In this document: piece by piece, positions 49,401 through 62,493 of the stretch
How positions within the stretch are numbered: the stretch's first letter is position 1
Layout: each line of letters starts with the position of its first letter
Assembly (NCBI GenBank): GCA_905182985.1
Contig: CAJJDN010000181.1
Coordinates: forward strand, 99,602-163,601
Source: Paramecium sonneborni
Lineage: Eukaryota; Ciliophora; Oligohymenophorea; Peniculida; Parameciidae
DNA length: 64,000 nucleotides
Direction: 5' to 3'
Translations under genes and position numbers: made by a program
The notes under the pieces: model-generated
Database searches by the model: none
The model's input: the letters and a program-made list of their open reading frames with translations, nothing else
What the model was told of the DNA's origin: nothing

Positions 49401-52088
49401 ATAAAACAAATTTAAAGGATGTAATTTACATTATTCACAATCAGGATTACAATATTTAATACATTATTTATATTCAACCAACTCATAGCCATCTTTACAA
49501 GATAAAGCTATTTCAGCAATTTAAAAAGAATTAGTTTAAGGATAAAAATAAGAATTTGGTAAAAATGATCCCATAAAACTTTGAATTCTTTACATCCATG
49601 CATCTTTTTAGAAATAATCACCCTATATAATTATTTTTGCATTTTAATTTTAACTAATTTAACATCTTCCATTCACTTCAGTAGTAATACTAACATAACC
49701 TTCTTCACAAACAATACATTTCAAAATTTATTAGACTGTAATAAAACATTGAAGACAATTAGGGATTAAATGTTCACAATTTATTATTTCTTTCGCAATT
49801 TAAAAATCTTATTTATTAGATAATGTACATATTTCTCTACCTTACAAATTAATATAACTTCTTAAACAAGTGTCAATTTTAGAAATCTATTTTAAACACA
49901 TTCCTAATTGAAAATCAAAAAGATATCCATTATCACATAATGCACATCCTATTTTTAAATTTTCATCTCCAGTAAATTACTTGAAATCCTTGTAGAGTGA
50001 ACTTTTTGTTAAATCTCCAGGAACATATTCAAAACAGTGCAAACAATTATTTATAGAGCAACGTAAACATTATTTAGTTGAAGAAATATAATAAGGCGAT
50101 ATACAATTATTTTCTTCTATTAATCCTAAAACAATTTCTGTACATTCCCCATTATTAAGTTTACTAGATTAATCACACATTAGACATACTTCTCCTGTTA
50201 TTAAAATCTTACAAAACTTGCAATAAGTCAATGAACATTTATAACATTAATTAGAAGATTCTTCATTAACACAAAATTATTTAAATTATTATAATTTAAA
50301 ATTATTATCTTAATAGATATTATTTTAGTCTATTATACTAGATTATCCACATTCTACACATAATTCAATGTTTAGTCCATTAAAAATATGATAGTAATTC
50401 CATCGATTATTATTTTTTTAGTAAGTACTTCCATCTTGATCTGAATAAATATATTCTTTACAAGTAGGATTCTTATACCATTCTTTTGGATTTAATAAAC
50501 AATCTAAACATGTTATCATTCCTTAATTTATTATTCCAGGACTACTATAATAATGATAGAATTACCAATCATAACAAAATCCATCTAATTCAAATTATCC
50601 ATATTTACATTCCATATTTTATTCTACATTAGTTATTAATTGAAAATTCAAATCTTAATAACTCTTACAACCATAATTATCAATTGTAAAATAAGGACAA
50701 ATACATTATTTAAATTAAGGAAGATAAATTCTTAATTAATCTTAAGAGCAAGATAAACAATCTTAATTTGTAGGACCATCACATTCTTCACAACTATGAT
50801 GACAATTTTATTATTAAAAATTTGTATTACAATTAAAAAAATATAAGTTTCTACTCATTATATTTAAATAATTAATCGCTGATTTTAAACAATTTCCTAA
50901 TATAAGTTTATAATATATTTGATGGAATTAATTTACCATTACTTACATGCTATATTCATATACTTATTTTTTATCATAAAATTTGATATTAACATAAAAG
51001 TCATTTTCTATTAATCTTACATAAACAAGATGCCATAATTAAATATTATGATTAATATTAAATTCTCTAGTTATTAAAAAAGGGTTATTTGTGAAATCTA
51101 AAATTACAGATGGGAAATAATAACTATAACTGGTTATTATCAATTTCTTAGTATCTTCTTAAATCATATAAAATAGTTAAAATGGACACAAATTTTAATT
51201 TGATAGTTAGCTATTTTATAAATTTGATGATAACTTAATAAATTAATAGAACATTTCTTCATTATTCTATATTATTTCTGTTATTTTAAACCATCCTGAA
51301 AATAGAAATTAATTACAATTAGAATTTTTTGAATTATAAATTATTGTGTTAAGTTCTAAAAAATCTTAATCACCCAAATTATTTTCAGGATTACTTTAAC
51401 AATTACATATTTTACCTGACCTACTCATATCAAGAGCAAACCTAGTAAAATTCTTTATTCTAGTATCACTTTCAATTAGAATAATTTTACCTGGAAGTGA
51501 TGCAAACTTTCTTCCTTTTTCAATATTTATTAACCTTGATTCTTGAACCTATAGACTTCCTCCTATTTTTTAAAGCAATCTCACATTTGATAATGGAACT
51601 ATATTTAAAATGTCATCTTTAATAATTTCTTCATTCTTTATTAGTAATATCTAAATTTAATTATTATATGGAAATATAATAAAATCAAAATAATACCATT
51701 AATTTTCATATTCAAAAGGACTTATATTGAATTCAAAACTATATTACAAATTATCACTTCCAATAAACTAAATCTTTTTAGTGATAGTCATTTCTATCAA
51801 ATCTAAACAATCATAGTGTAAGAAATTTAATATTTTTGATTCCTTCTCAATAGAACTAAATAAATGAAAACAATTGCTATCCAATACTCCAAATGATTCA
51901 GAATAAAATATTGAGCTTAAAGGAAGATATTAAAACCATGAACACCATCTATATACTATGCCCTCTATCATAATTTCATCTATTATTTCAAATTCTTCTA
52001 TCCAATAAGGCTCTTCAGGATTCAATCTCACTACATAATCTGAAAACACAGTTTTTATTATACATATCAAGAAGTAAATATATATCAT
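43484..52088 (-). CDS. Giant secreted/membrane protein: cysteine-rich (furin-like) and beta-helix regions, C-terminal membrane segments
   Basis: An 8.6-kb minus-strand gene, roughly 2800 residues. It starts with a signal peptide (MIYIYFLICIIKTVFSDY). The first ~400 residues look like a lectin or laminin-G-type beta domain (SGWFKITEII, LWHLVYVRLI). From about 50,900 to 49,300 the sequence is cysteine-rich with growth-factor-receptor/furin-type repeats (SCEECDGPTNQDCLSCSQD, CYKCSLTYCKFCK, YCNPDCEQCKLHP). From about 49,000 to 45,300 short repeated hydrophobic strands with Asn ladders suggest a parallel beta-helix. The end carries several membrane segments (for example FQLFLILISLFLFLLIL and ISWIIYFAIPGLGIFGLFIP) and a basic tail. 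Not every intron was resolved. It resembles the large 'transmembrane protein' family of ciliates; the role is unknown. Confidence 0.7.
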
Positions 52089-52604
52089 TTTAAATAATTT
52101 AAATAATCTCTAAAAAATTTTAAAAGTTCTTTTCTTTCATTCTAATATACTCTAAATGTTGAAGATTAATAATATTAAGCAATCATATCCTTAATAAAAA
52201 ATTTTCAATATTTAAGGTATCAGAAACTTCATTAAAAATCAATAATTTTATGTGTTTTTTTTCATAAAGGTAATATTTAAAAAGTTTGAAATTAATATTG
52301 CATCATCTTTCATTTTTAATTATTTGCGATTATATTATAATTTAAAATATTGTTGCTTTATAATTAGTCTTCTGTAACTTTATCAATAAAAAATTAGATG
52401 CTAGAAATTTCTTTTATTTTTATTTCTAATTCTTAAGAATATAAATCAATTTACCTCAATGACATCTAATACAATTATTCCCATTTCTCTATCATTCAAG
52501 TTTTTTAATAATGCTTGATCTTTAATTCATTACAAGTGTATAATCAACTATTTGCATAAATTATATATATATATTTCAATAATAAATTTTATTTTGTGAT
52601 CACT
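52089..52604. other. Divergent intergenic region
   Basis: About 500 bp between two divergently oriented genes, so it must contain the promoters of both. Nothing but AT-rich sequence is visible; no recognisable motif or RNA gene. Confidence 0.5.
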
Positions 52605-53677
52605 ATGATTTTAGAATCATTAAAGATAGACGAAACTATTTTAATTGGTGAACATATAGTGGAGGAGCAGTAAATCCTATAAAATTTATAAATAGAAACT
52701 AAAGTATAGACCATTAAATAAAATAATATTTAAATATTATTAACTTCTCTGTGTCTCCAAATTAGTAGATTTTATCTATATTTGAAAATAAATTTTAGGG
52801 TTAAATGATAAATTGCCCTAAGAATAATAAATCAAAAATAAAGAAGTTGAGAATCAAAATTTTTAATATTGAGAAGTGGTAGATAATATATTAAGGTTAT
52901 TTAAAATCTCATGCTCAGATAAATATATATTAAAAATACTCATAGGATTCAAACTTTTTAATTTGTTATGGAGGGGAAAATATTGTAATAATAGATATTA
53001 AGAAATAAAAAGAATTTGTCATAGATTATATAAAATAAAAGTTAACTTTATTTACTTTTGATATTCGTAATAATTTTTATCTTTAAAAGGATGGAATATT
53101 TATTTAACTTACCTTAGAAAATGATAAATGGAATGAAAAATAAATATTCACTTACTTAACTGATGTAGAAATTAAATATTTCTAAGTACTTGATCCTAAT
53201 TATGCTTTAATTGTTAAATCTTAGTAGTAATAAATAATCTTTAGAAATAATTAACATGTTGTACATTCAAGAAAAGTAATTATTTAATCAAATAAACCTG
53301 AAATCTCTATTTATAATAACATTATAGTCGAAATGTATGTTTTTGTATTAAAAAAATACTTTATTCGATAATTAAGAAATGGTAAAATGATTAGAAAAGT
53401 TTAAGTTTGTGATGATAGAACTTAATAGATATATTAAGATGCAAATGGATTATACCATATTTCAACATAGAGACTTTAACAAAATCTTTATAAATTAAGT
53501 AGTTTCGACATTTTACGTGGGTAAATTTTAAACAAGAGAATATAATTTGCCTCTCAATATTTAGAAGAATTTTTTATTATTTAAATCTACGGAAATTTAA
53601 TTATCATGCTAAGTCAATTTAGAAAAATATTAAGATGTTTTTGTGTTAATACAGAAAAAAATAATATTAAACAATGA
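52605..53677 (+). CDS. Possible beta-propeller (WD40-like) protein, function unknown
   Basis: A clean 290-codon frame runs from ATG 52805 to TGA 53675-53677. Strand-rich segments such as NFLICYGGENIVIIDIKKQK, DGIFIQLTLENDKWNEKQI and DPNYALIVKSQQQQIIF repeat with a spacing typical of propeller blades, but WD pairs are not clear. Upstream, another frame from ATG 52605 (MILESLKIDETILIGEHIVE) also reads as protein and meets the first near 52725, where a shift of frame would be needed and no GT-AG intron fits. It is either one gene with a small indel or two pieces. The end is well supported; the start is not. Confidence 0.6.
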
Positions 53678-53899
53678 TTTTAAAATGATTATATAATATA
53701 TTAAGCAGTTTAAATAAATATAAATAGAACTATTTAGTACGATATATATTTTCATCAAATCTGTATAATTCCGATAAAAATATTAGAAAGACTAATTATT
53801 TTTCATCAAAGAATTATATAAATCGCTTTAATTATAATTTATGAATATAAAAATAAATAACAAATGTGAAATCAAAGTTTTTTTCATTTCTTAAATTGT

Positions 53900-54032
53900 A
53901 ATATTCTAACTAGACATATCATATAATTTTTGATAGACTCCATCTTTATATATAAGATTACTATGAAGGAAATACTAAGCAACTTTATCATGTTGCAAAT
54001 TCTTTACTTTTTCAATTATTAAAATTTTTGGA
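53900..54032 (-). pseudogene. Short relic, possibly the tail of an ABC transporter
   Basis: The minus strand reads PKILIIEKVKN, then a stretch ending DGVYQKLYDMSS. The last piece resembles the C-terminal tail after the nucleotide-binding domain of ABC exporters. There are no Walker or signature motifs nearby, so the assignment is a guess. Confidence 0.25.
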
Positions 54033-54096
54033 ATATTTTAAAATGTTTTAGATTAAAAATTAACATATAATAAAAATTAATTATTATATGACAATA

Positions 54097-56311
54097 CTAT
54101 CTTGAGAACTCTTTATAATTTCATACTTACTTATTAATATAAAAATACCCTATCTCCTCTTTAAATTTATATAGATATTAAACTTTTTATTTTGATATAA
54201 ATTTAATCAAGTAGATTTCTTCAAAAAAAAATTATTTTTTGATTTTTAAATTAAATTAATAAGATAGAGTATACAACAGTAAAGGTAATTTTAAATTAAT
54301 TTCTGATCTTTATACATTCAAAGCTATTATATTTTTAAATTTTATGATATAATAAATATAATAACAATTCTTGTTCATAAATAAATCATCTGATTAAATA
54401 CAACTCTGAGGTCTAAAATATTTTTTCATATTGATGAATCCTGATAAATAAATTCTTATGTAAAAGAAGTCTATTAGATAAGTTGGTAAGTGTTTGATAA
54501 TTGATTTTCTTCATATGAGACCAAAAATCTCCCAAAAACTTCTAGAATTTTAGATTAAATAAAGTAAAACCTTGTATTTCCTAAATATTTTGCAATACTA
54601 AAAATTTAAATGCATGTTATAAGTAGACTTAATATATACTTAATTGGGTTATTTAAATTAATAACAATTTAAGAATAGCAAAATAGTTGTCATTTTTGAA
54701 TCTTTTTTTTTATTTTTAATATTCGCTGCTGTTATGAGTCAATAACTAAACATTCATAAGTATTCATCTAAGTTACTTTTAGAATTAATCTACACATTAC
54801 TCGTTCTTTATCATCTATCTTACACAATTCAACTATCTTTAATCTGCCCTATAATAATAATTTTTATATCTCAAGTTTATTCTTTTTTAATTCTATAATA
54901 TTAAGAACTCTGTAGTTTCTTTCATACAAGTAAACTAATTTCTATAACAGTAATTCCAATAGTTTAATATTTTAAAGATAAATAAATTTTTTACTTACTT
55001 TTCTATTTTTCAAGATATTTAAATTAAATTTTTACACATCTCAAGTATTTCAATCTATTTAAAAATATAATTTTGAATAATTGCTTATTTAATTATGTGA
55101 ATGTTTTTTACTTAATTATTCAACTCAACTCAACTTTATGCAAAAAAATAAATTAAGAAGCCCTTAAAAATATATACAAATATAAAATATTAATTTATTA
55201 AANCTATCTTGAGAACTCTTTATAATTTCATACTTACTTATTAATATAAAAATACCCTATCTCCTCTTTAAATTTATATAGATATTAAACTTTTTATTTT
55301 GATATAAATTTAATCAAGTAGATTTCTTCAAAAAAAAATTATTTTTTGATTTTTAAATTAAATTAATAAGATAGAGTATACAACAGTAAAGGTAATTTTA
55401 AATTAATTTCTGATCTTTATACATTCAAAGCTATTATATTTTTAAATTTTATGATATAATAAATATAATAACAATTCTTGTTCATAAATAAATCATCTGA
55501 TTAAATACAACTCTGAGGTCTAAAATATTTTTTCATATTGATGAATCCTGATAAATAAATTCTTATGTAAAAGAAGTCTATTAGATAAGTTGGTAAGTGT
55601 TTGATAATTGATTTTCTTCATATGAGACCAAAAATCTCCCAAAAACTTCTAGAATTTTAGATTAAATAAAGTAAAACCTTGTATTTCCTAAATATTTTGC
55701 AATACTAAAAATTTAAATGCATGTTATAAGTAGACTTAATATATACTTAATTGGGTTATTTAAATTAATAACAATTTAAGAATAGCAAAATAGTTGTCAT
55801 TTTTGAATCTTTTTTTTTATTTTTAATATTCGCTGCTGTTATGAGTCAATAACTAAACATTCATAAGTATTCATCTAAGTTACTTTTAGAATTAATCTAC
55901 ACATTACTCGTTCTTTATCATCTATCTTACACAATTCAACTATCTTTAATCTGCCCTATAATAATAATTTTTATATCTCAAGTTTATTCTTTTTTAATTC
56001 TATAATATTAAGAACTCTGTAGTTTCTTTCATACAAGTAAACTAATTTCTATAACAGTAATTCCAATAGTTTAATATTTTAAAGATAAATATAAATTTTT
56101 TACTTACTTTTCTATTTTTCAAGATATTTAAATTAAATTTTTACACATCTCAAGTATTTCAATCTATTTAAAAATATAATTTTGAATAATTGCTTATTTA
56201 ATTATGTGAATGTTTTTTACTTAATTATTCAACTCAACTCAACTTTATGCAAAAAAATAAATTAAGAAGCCCTTAAAAATATATACAAATATAAAATATT
56301 AATTTATTAAA
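54097..56311. repeat. About 1.1-kb direct duplication across a single N (assembly join)
   Basis: Bases 54097-55202 recur at 55204-56311 with one N at 55203. The only difference noticed is a 2-nt indel (near 54982 in the left copy, 56090 in the right copy). This is expected of overlapping contig ends with one error or a repeat-unit difference. Confidence 0.88.
55797..56229 (-). pseudogene. Part of a decayed membrane-protein gene
   Basis: The minus strand is open here and protein-like (KLLELLLQKLVYLYERNY, KKNKLEIQKLLLQGRLKIVE, CKIDDKERVMCRLILK) up to a TGA at 55797-55799. Beyond it, after further TGA codons, the sequence still reads like protein down to about 54250 (YLGNTRFYF, VFGRFLVSYEENQLSNTYQL). 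The same sequence lies in the duplicated copy at about 54690-55120, where the 2-nt difference changes the frame. It is probably the 3' portion of the relic starting at 59339. Confidence 0.4.
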
Positions 56312-56348
56312 TTTCATTCATAATTTAGAGAACTATGAATTAGATTAA

Positions 56349-57654
56349 TCATTCATTTTTTTACAATAATTTATTTATAATAGAACCTTTATAGGATTTA
56401 AATGAAATAAAGTATTCATTCTGAGATTCAAAAATATCGAAATAAAAATGATTTGAAAAGTTGTTCTTATACCCCATTATTCTTCAAATATTATATTTTT
56501 ATCTCTACCATTTCTATTAAGATATTTCAAATTTATCTCCCTCCATCTAATGATATTAAAATCTGTTCTTACATAAAATATAAACTCAAATAGAATTTAA
56601 ATCTATTCAGATTTCTTTGCTTCTTAGAAACTATGTCATGTAAGTTCTCGTAGCAATCATAAAGTATTTTAGAGTCCAAAAAGTTTTGTTATTTTTTCTT
56701 TATCAATTTATTTCTATATGATATCCGATTTAAAATAGAGTTAAATAAATTTAATTGTTAAAGTAAAACTTGATGTAATAGAAATCAAATCTATTATTTA
56801 TTGTAGGACACAAATTTTTTATAAAAAACATTTATCTCCAAAAACATATGATTGGGATTGTGCGAATAATCAATAATCATAATTACAATCAACCTTTTCT
56901 ACCTTTTTCAGATCTATTTATTTAATTTAAGAATACTAATTATTTTAACAAATAGAGATTTTAATCAAAATAAATTCTCTTATCTTAGTACTAATTAATA
57001 TTCAATATACTATGATTTAATAACTTATTTTTGATTAAAAAGTTCTATTTAACCAGCTATTTATGAATTAAAATTAATCATTTTTATCATTTACTAATTC
57101 TATCTTTAAATATTAATATAAAAGCTCAGATTATTATCTATTTTTGATCATATATGATAAGTAAAATTGTAATAATTTTGAACTGACTGGTAATCTTTAA
57201 TCTTATTCTCTTTAGAACTTTTATTGGATTAGTAATATTCCTTTATTATTAATTCTATGAATTATTTCTGCTTAAATGATGTCTTATTGCATCTAAAATT
57301 ATAAAATTATTAAATACATAAATTCTAAAATTATTTTCAATTCGCTATTATTTTATTTAACAACCATTTCAAATCGATTGGAACCTGATGAATATAGTTT
57401 TGATATCAGTGCATCTATTCCTCTTTCTACCTTTGAATCAAGAGCGATATTTTCATTTAACATGATTATTAATAATAAATTTGTACTTTAACATAGTTTT
57501 TACTATTAATATCTTTAGATACACTAATTAGAATATAGAAAACAATCAAAAGTATTGTTAATGTTAATATAATCTCAAATTTTGAAAAAGAATCCAAATG
57601 TAACAAGAAAATCTTTCCTAGCATTTTTATTTTCTTCTCTATACTTTAATTCAT
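56349..57654 (-). pseudogene. Membrane-protein relic (left assembly copy)
   Basis: Identical to 58034-59339; see that entry. This copy is almost certainly the same locus repeated by contig overlap, not a second gene. Confidence 0.5.
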
Positions 57655-58033
57655 TTCCAGAGAACTATCTATATTAAATTTTGTAAAAGAAATTAATCTT
57701 CATTTTTAATTTAAACTTACAAAAAATTTTGATCTTTTTCCCCTTAATTCAGGAAATACAAATATAAGTCAATTCNTAAATTTTTTACTTACTTTTCTAT
57801 TTTTCAAGATATTTAAATTAAATTTTTACACATCTCAAGTATTTCAATCTATTTAAAAATATAATTTTGAATAATTGCTTATTTAATTATGTGAATGTTT
57901 TTTACTTAATTATTCAACTCAACTCAACTTTATGCAAAAAAATAAATTAAGAAGCCCTTAAAAATATATACAAATATAAAATATTAATTTATTAAATTTC
58001 ATTCATAATTTAGAGAACTATGAATTAGATTAA

Positions 58034-59339
58034 TCATTCATTTTTTTACAATAATTTATTTATAATAGAACCTTTATAGGATTTAAATGAAATAAAGTAT
58101 TCATTCTGAGATTCAAAAATATCGAAATAAAAATGATTTGAAAAGTTGTTCTTATACCCCATTATTCTTCAAATATTATATTTTTATCTCTACCATTTCT
58201 ATTAAGATATTTCAAATTTATCTCCCTCCATCTAATGATATTAAAATCTGTTCTTACATAAAATATAAACTCAAATAGAATTTAAATCTATTCAGATTTC
58301 TTTGCTTCTTAGAAACTATGTCATGTAAGTTCTCGTAGCAATCATAAAGTATTTTAGAGTCCAAAAAGTTTTGTTATTTTTTCTTTATCAATTTATTTCT
58401 ATATGATATCCGATTTAAAATAGAGTTAAATAAATTTAATTGTTAAAGTAAAACTTGATGTAATAGAAATCAAATCTATTATTTATTGTAGGACACAAAT
58501 TTTTTATAAAAAACATTTATCTCCAAAAACATATGATTGGGATTGTGCGAATAATCAATAATCATAATTACAATCAACCTTTTCTACCTTTTTCAGATCT
58601 ATTTATTTAATTTAAGAATACTAATTATTTTAACAAATAGAGATTTTAATCAAAATAAATTCTCTTATCTTAGTACTAATTAATATTCAATATACTATGA
58701 TTTAATAACTTATTTTTGATTAAAAAGTTCTATTTAACCAGCTATTTATGAATTAAAATTAATCATTTTTATCATTTACTAATTCTATCTTTAAATATTA
58801 ATATAAAAGCTCAGATTATTATCTATTTTTGATCATATATGATAAGTAAAATTGTAATAATTTTGAACTGACTGGTAATCTTTAATCTTATTCTCTTTAG
58901 AACTTTTATTGGATTAGTAATATTCCTTTATTATTAATTCTATGAATTATTTCTGCTTAAATGATGTCTTATTGCATCTAAAATTATAAAATTATTAAAT
59001 ACATAAATTCTAAAATTATTTTCAATTCGCTATTATTTTATTTAACAACCATTTCAAATCGATTGGAACCTGATGAATATAGTTTTGATATCAGTGCATC
59101 TATTCCTCTTTCTACCTTTGAATCAAGAGCGATATTTTCATTTAACATGATTATTAATAATAAATTTGTACTTTAACATAGTTTTTACTATTAATATCTT
59201 TAGATACACTAATTAGAATATAGAAAACAATCAAAAGTATTGTTAATGTTAATATAATCTCAAATTTTGAAAAAGAATCCAAATGTAACAAGAAAATCTT
59301 TCCTAGCATTTTTATTTTCTTCTCTATACTTTAATTCAT
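58034..59339 (-). pseudogene. 5' part of a large membrane protein gene, TmcB-like, decayed
   Basis: The reading starts near 59339 and soon has a hydrophobic segment (FEIILTLTILLIVFYILIS), then polar helical sequence (MLNENIALDSKVERGIDALI, FYLSYMIKNRQQSELLYQYL, INSWLNRTFQ). Two 20-nt candidate introns help, but several TGA codons and shifts remain, including where the reading ends at 58034-58036. Together with the pieces further left (to about 54250), the pattern recalls the very large TmcB-like membrane proteins abundant in ciliates, which is an inference from style, not from a named motif. I read it as a pseudogene. Confidence 0.45.
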
Positions 59340-59492
59340 TTCCAGAGAACTATCTATATTAAATTTTGTAAAAGAAATTAATCTTCATTTTTAATTTAAA
59401 CTTACAAAAAATTTTGATCTTTTTCCCCTTAATTCAGGAAATACAAATATAAGTCAATTCAAATCATATAATATTGGTTGAAATTTTCTAAG

Positions 59493-62400
59493 TAAAGGAT
59501 AATATTAATATATTATTAAAAAAGCAAAAGTATAGACAAGTATTTTGAATCAGCATGAAAAAACAATTTCAATTCTAGGATTAACATCTAAGAATAAATC
59601 TCTTTTGATGAAAATGGTTATTTAACAAAAATTATCTTATATACATTATTATTATAATTTAAGCTGTTACATAACTAATTTAGATCAAAAGTTCAGTTAA
59701 TAGATAGCTTGAAATTAATTAATTAAATAAAGAGTTTAAATTATTAAAAGCCAATTATAATCTGTATTCAAGTTAAAATACTTACAAAGATATAATACTT
59801 TATATGATGAAGCAAGAGATTGGATTGATTTTTATATAGAAATTCATCTATATTAGAAGGAGAATCTTTAAATTCTTTTGAATATAATAAAAAAATGATT
59901 ATTAAATGATGCTTATAATTTTATTTAACTATACTGTTTTAATAAACTATTACAAATATAAAAAATGATTATTTAAATAAAAATGGGAAACACTTTGATT
60001 GATAATAGAGGAAGACTTGATTTAATGAAATCTTTTGAAACTCACAATACTGAATAAGACATTGGAGTTAGATAAAGACGATTATCTGACAATAAACTTT
60101 TAAAGTCCATACATTACAAAATGCATCATCAGAATTTAGTTGTTAAAGTATACTTAATTTTAAAAAAATTAACACATAATGAACTTTATATCCATTTCTA
60201 AAACTTTCAATATTTAATGGAATAATTTGATCCATATCCAAATCTAATGGCATTTCTTGGATTAATAAATTTTGGTAAAATAGAGAAGCCATCTCCATAA
60301 GAAATGTAGAATGAATGTAATAAAGATTATTTAGCTATTTCACGTTAAATGTTATATATGACACTTGAAGAAAGACTTTAGTCCAATTATAAACTTCCAA
60401 AATGCATTCTGAATTTTTACATTTTATAATTATTAAGTGCTGTAAAAACATTACATAATATAAATTGTTATCCTGGTCATATACGTTCATCAAATATTCT
60501 ACTTACTAGTTTAGATTATTTAGTTTTGACTGACTTTGCATCATATAAACCATATTATACTAATGAATTTGAAGTCATAAGAAATGTTTATGAATCATCT
60601 ATTCAAAAATGTACATTAGCTCCTGAGAAATATGCTGATAATCAAGAAATACAATCTATTGTCAATCTTACTAAAGAATCAATCTAAAATTTATAAAAAT
60701 GGACATGTTTTCAATAGGATGGGTTATTTATGAAATTTATACAGGTGAATGTTTATTTACATTTTAATAACTATTATAATATCGTAAAAGAGAATTTGAT
60801 CCTCTTATCAAAGTTGAAGGGATCATAAGAAATTTAATATGCAATCTAATTGATTTAAATGCAAATAAACGTTATACTGCTAAAGAAGCATTTAATATAT
60901 TTTATAATTCAATTTGTGAATATGATACTTATGAATTAATTCAAAAGGTTTGTTATGCCATTAATTTTAAAGGAGAGTTTATGTATCCTGATNTAAAGGA
61001 TAATATTAATATATTATTAAAAAAGCAAAAGTATAGACAAGTATTTTGAATCAGCATGAAAAAACAATTTCAATTCTAGGATTAACATCTAAGAATAAAT
61101 CTCTTTTGATGAAAATGGTTATTTAACAAAAATTATCTTATATACATTATTATTATAATTTAAGCTGTTACATAACTAATTTAGATCAAAAGTTCAGTTA
61201 ATAGATAGCTTGAAATTAATTAATTAAATAAAGAGTTTAAATTATTAAAAGCCAATTATAATCTGTATTCAAGTTAAAATACTTACAAAGATATAATACT
61301 TTATATGATGAAGCAAGAGATTGGATTGATTTTTATATAGAAATTCATCTATATTAGAAGGAGAATCTTTAAATTCTTTTGAATATAATAAAAAAATGAT
61401 TATTAAATGATGCTTATAATTTTATTTAACTATACTGTTTTAATAAACTATTACAAATATAAAAAATGATTATTTAAATAAAAATGGGAAACACTTTGAT
61501 TGATAATAGAGGAAGACTTGATTTAATGAAATCTTTTGAAACTCACAATACTGAATAAGACATTGGAGTTAGATAAAGACGATTATCTGACAATAAACTT
61601 TTAAAGTCCATACATTACAAAATGCATCATCAGAATTTAGTTGTTAAAGTATACTTAATTTTAAAAAAATTAACACATAATGAACTTTATATCCATTTCT
61701 AAAACTTTCAATATTTAATGGAATAATTTGATCCATATCCAAATCTAATGGCATTTCTTGGATTAATAAATTTTGGTAAAATAGAGAAGCCATCTCCATA
61801 AGAAATGTAGAATGAATGTAATAAAGATTATTTAGCTATTTCACGTTAAATGTTATATATGACACTTGAAGAAAGACTTTAGTCCAATTATAAACTTCCA
61901 AAATGCATTCTGAATTTTTACATTTTATAATTATTAAGTGCTGTAAAAACATTACATAATATAAATTGTTATCCTGGTCATATACGTTCATCAAATATTC
62001 TACTTACTAGTTTAGATTATTTAGTTTTGACTGACTTTGCATCATATAAACCATATTATACTAATGAATTTGAAGTCATAAGAAATGTTTATGAATCATC
62101 TATTCAAAAATGTACATTAGCTCCTGAGAAATATGCTGATAATCAAGAAATACAATCTATTGTCAATCTTACTAAAGAATCAATCTAAAATTTATAAAAA
62201 TGGACATGTTTTCAATAGGATGGGTTATTTATGAAATTTATACAGGTGAATGTTTATTTACATTTTAATAACTATTATAATATCGTAAAAGAGAATTTGA
62301 TCCTCTTATCAAAGTTGAAGGGATCATAAGAAATTTAATATGCAATCTAATTGATTTAAATGCAAATAAACGTTATACTGCTAAAGAAGCATTTAATATA

Positions 62401-62493
62401 TTTTATAATTCAATTTGTGAATATGATACTTATGAATTAATTCAAAAGGTTTGTTATGCCATTAATTTTAAAGGAGAGTTTATGTATCCTGAT
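59493..62493. repeat. 1500-bp direct duplication across a single N (assembly join)
   Basis: Bases 59493-60992 recur at 60994-62493 with one N at 60993. Both copies contain the same first ~1 kb of the VPS15 gene, including the same apparent frame error. The equal length and the N mark this as an uncollapsed contig overlap. Confidence 0.92.
59983..60992 (+). pseudogene. VPS15 5' part (assembly copy)
   Basis: Repeats the first part of the VPS15 gene described at 61484. It is truncated by the N at 60993. It should be removed when the contigs are merged. Confidence 0.8.

Larger units (their letters stand above)
56092..59460. repeat. 1684-bp direct duplication across a single N (assembly join)
   Basis: Bases 56092-57775 recur at 57777-59460, separated by one N at 57776, with equal lengths and no difference seen in the parts compared. 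The left copy itself begins inside the right copy of the previous duplication, so three contigs overlap in series here. Confidence 0.9.
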
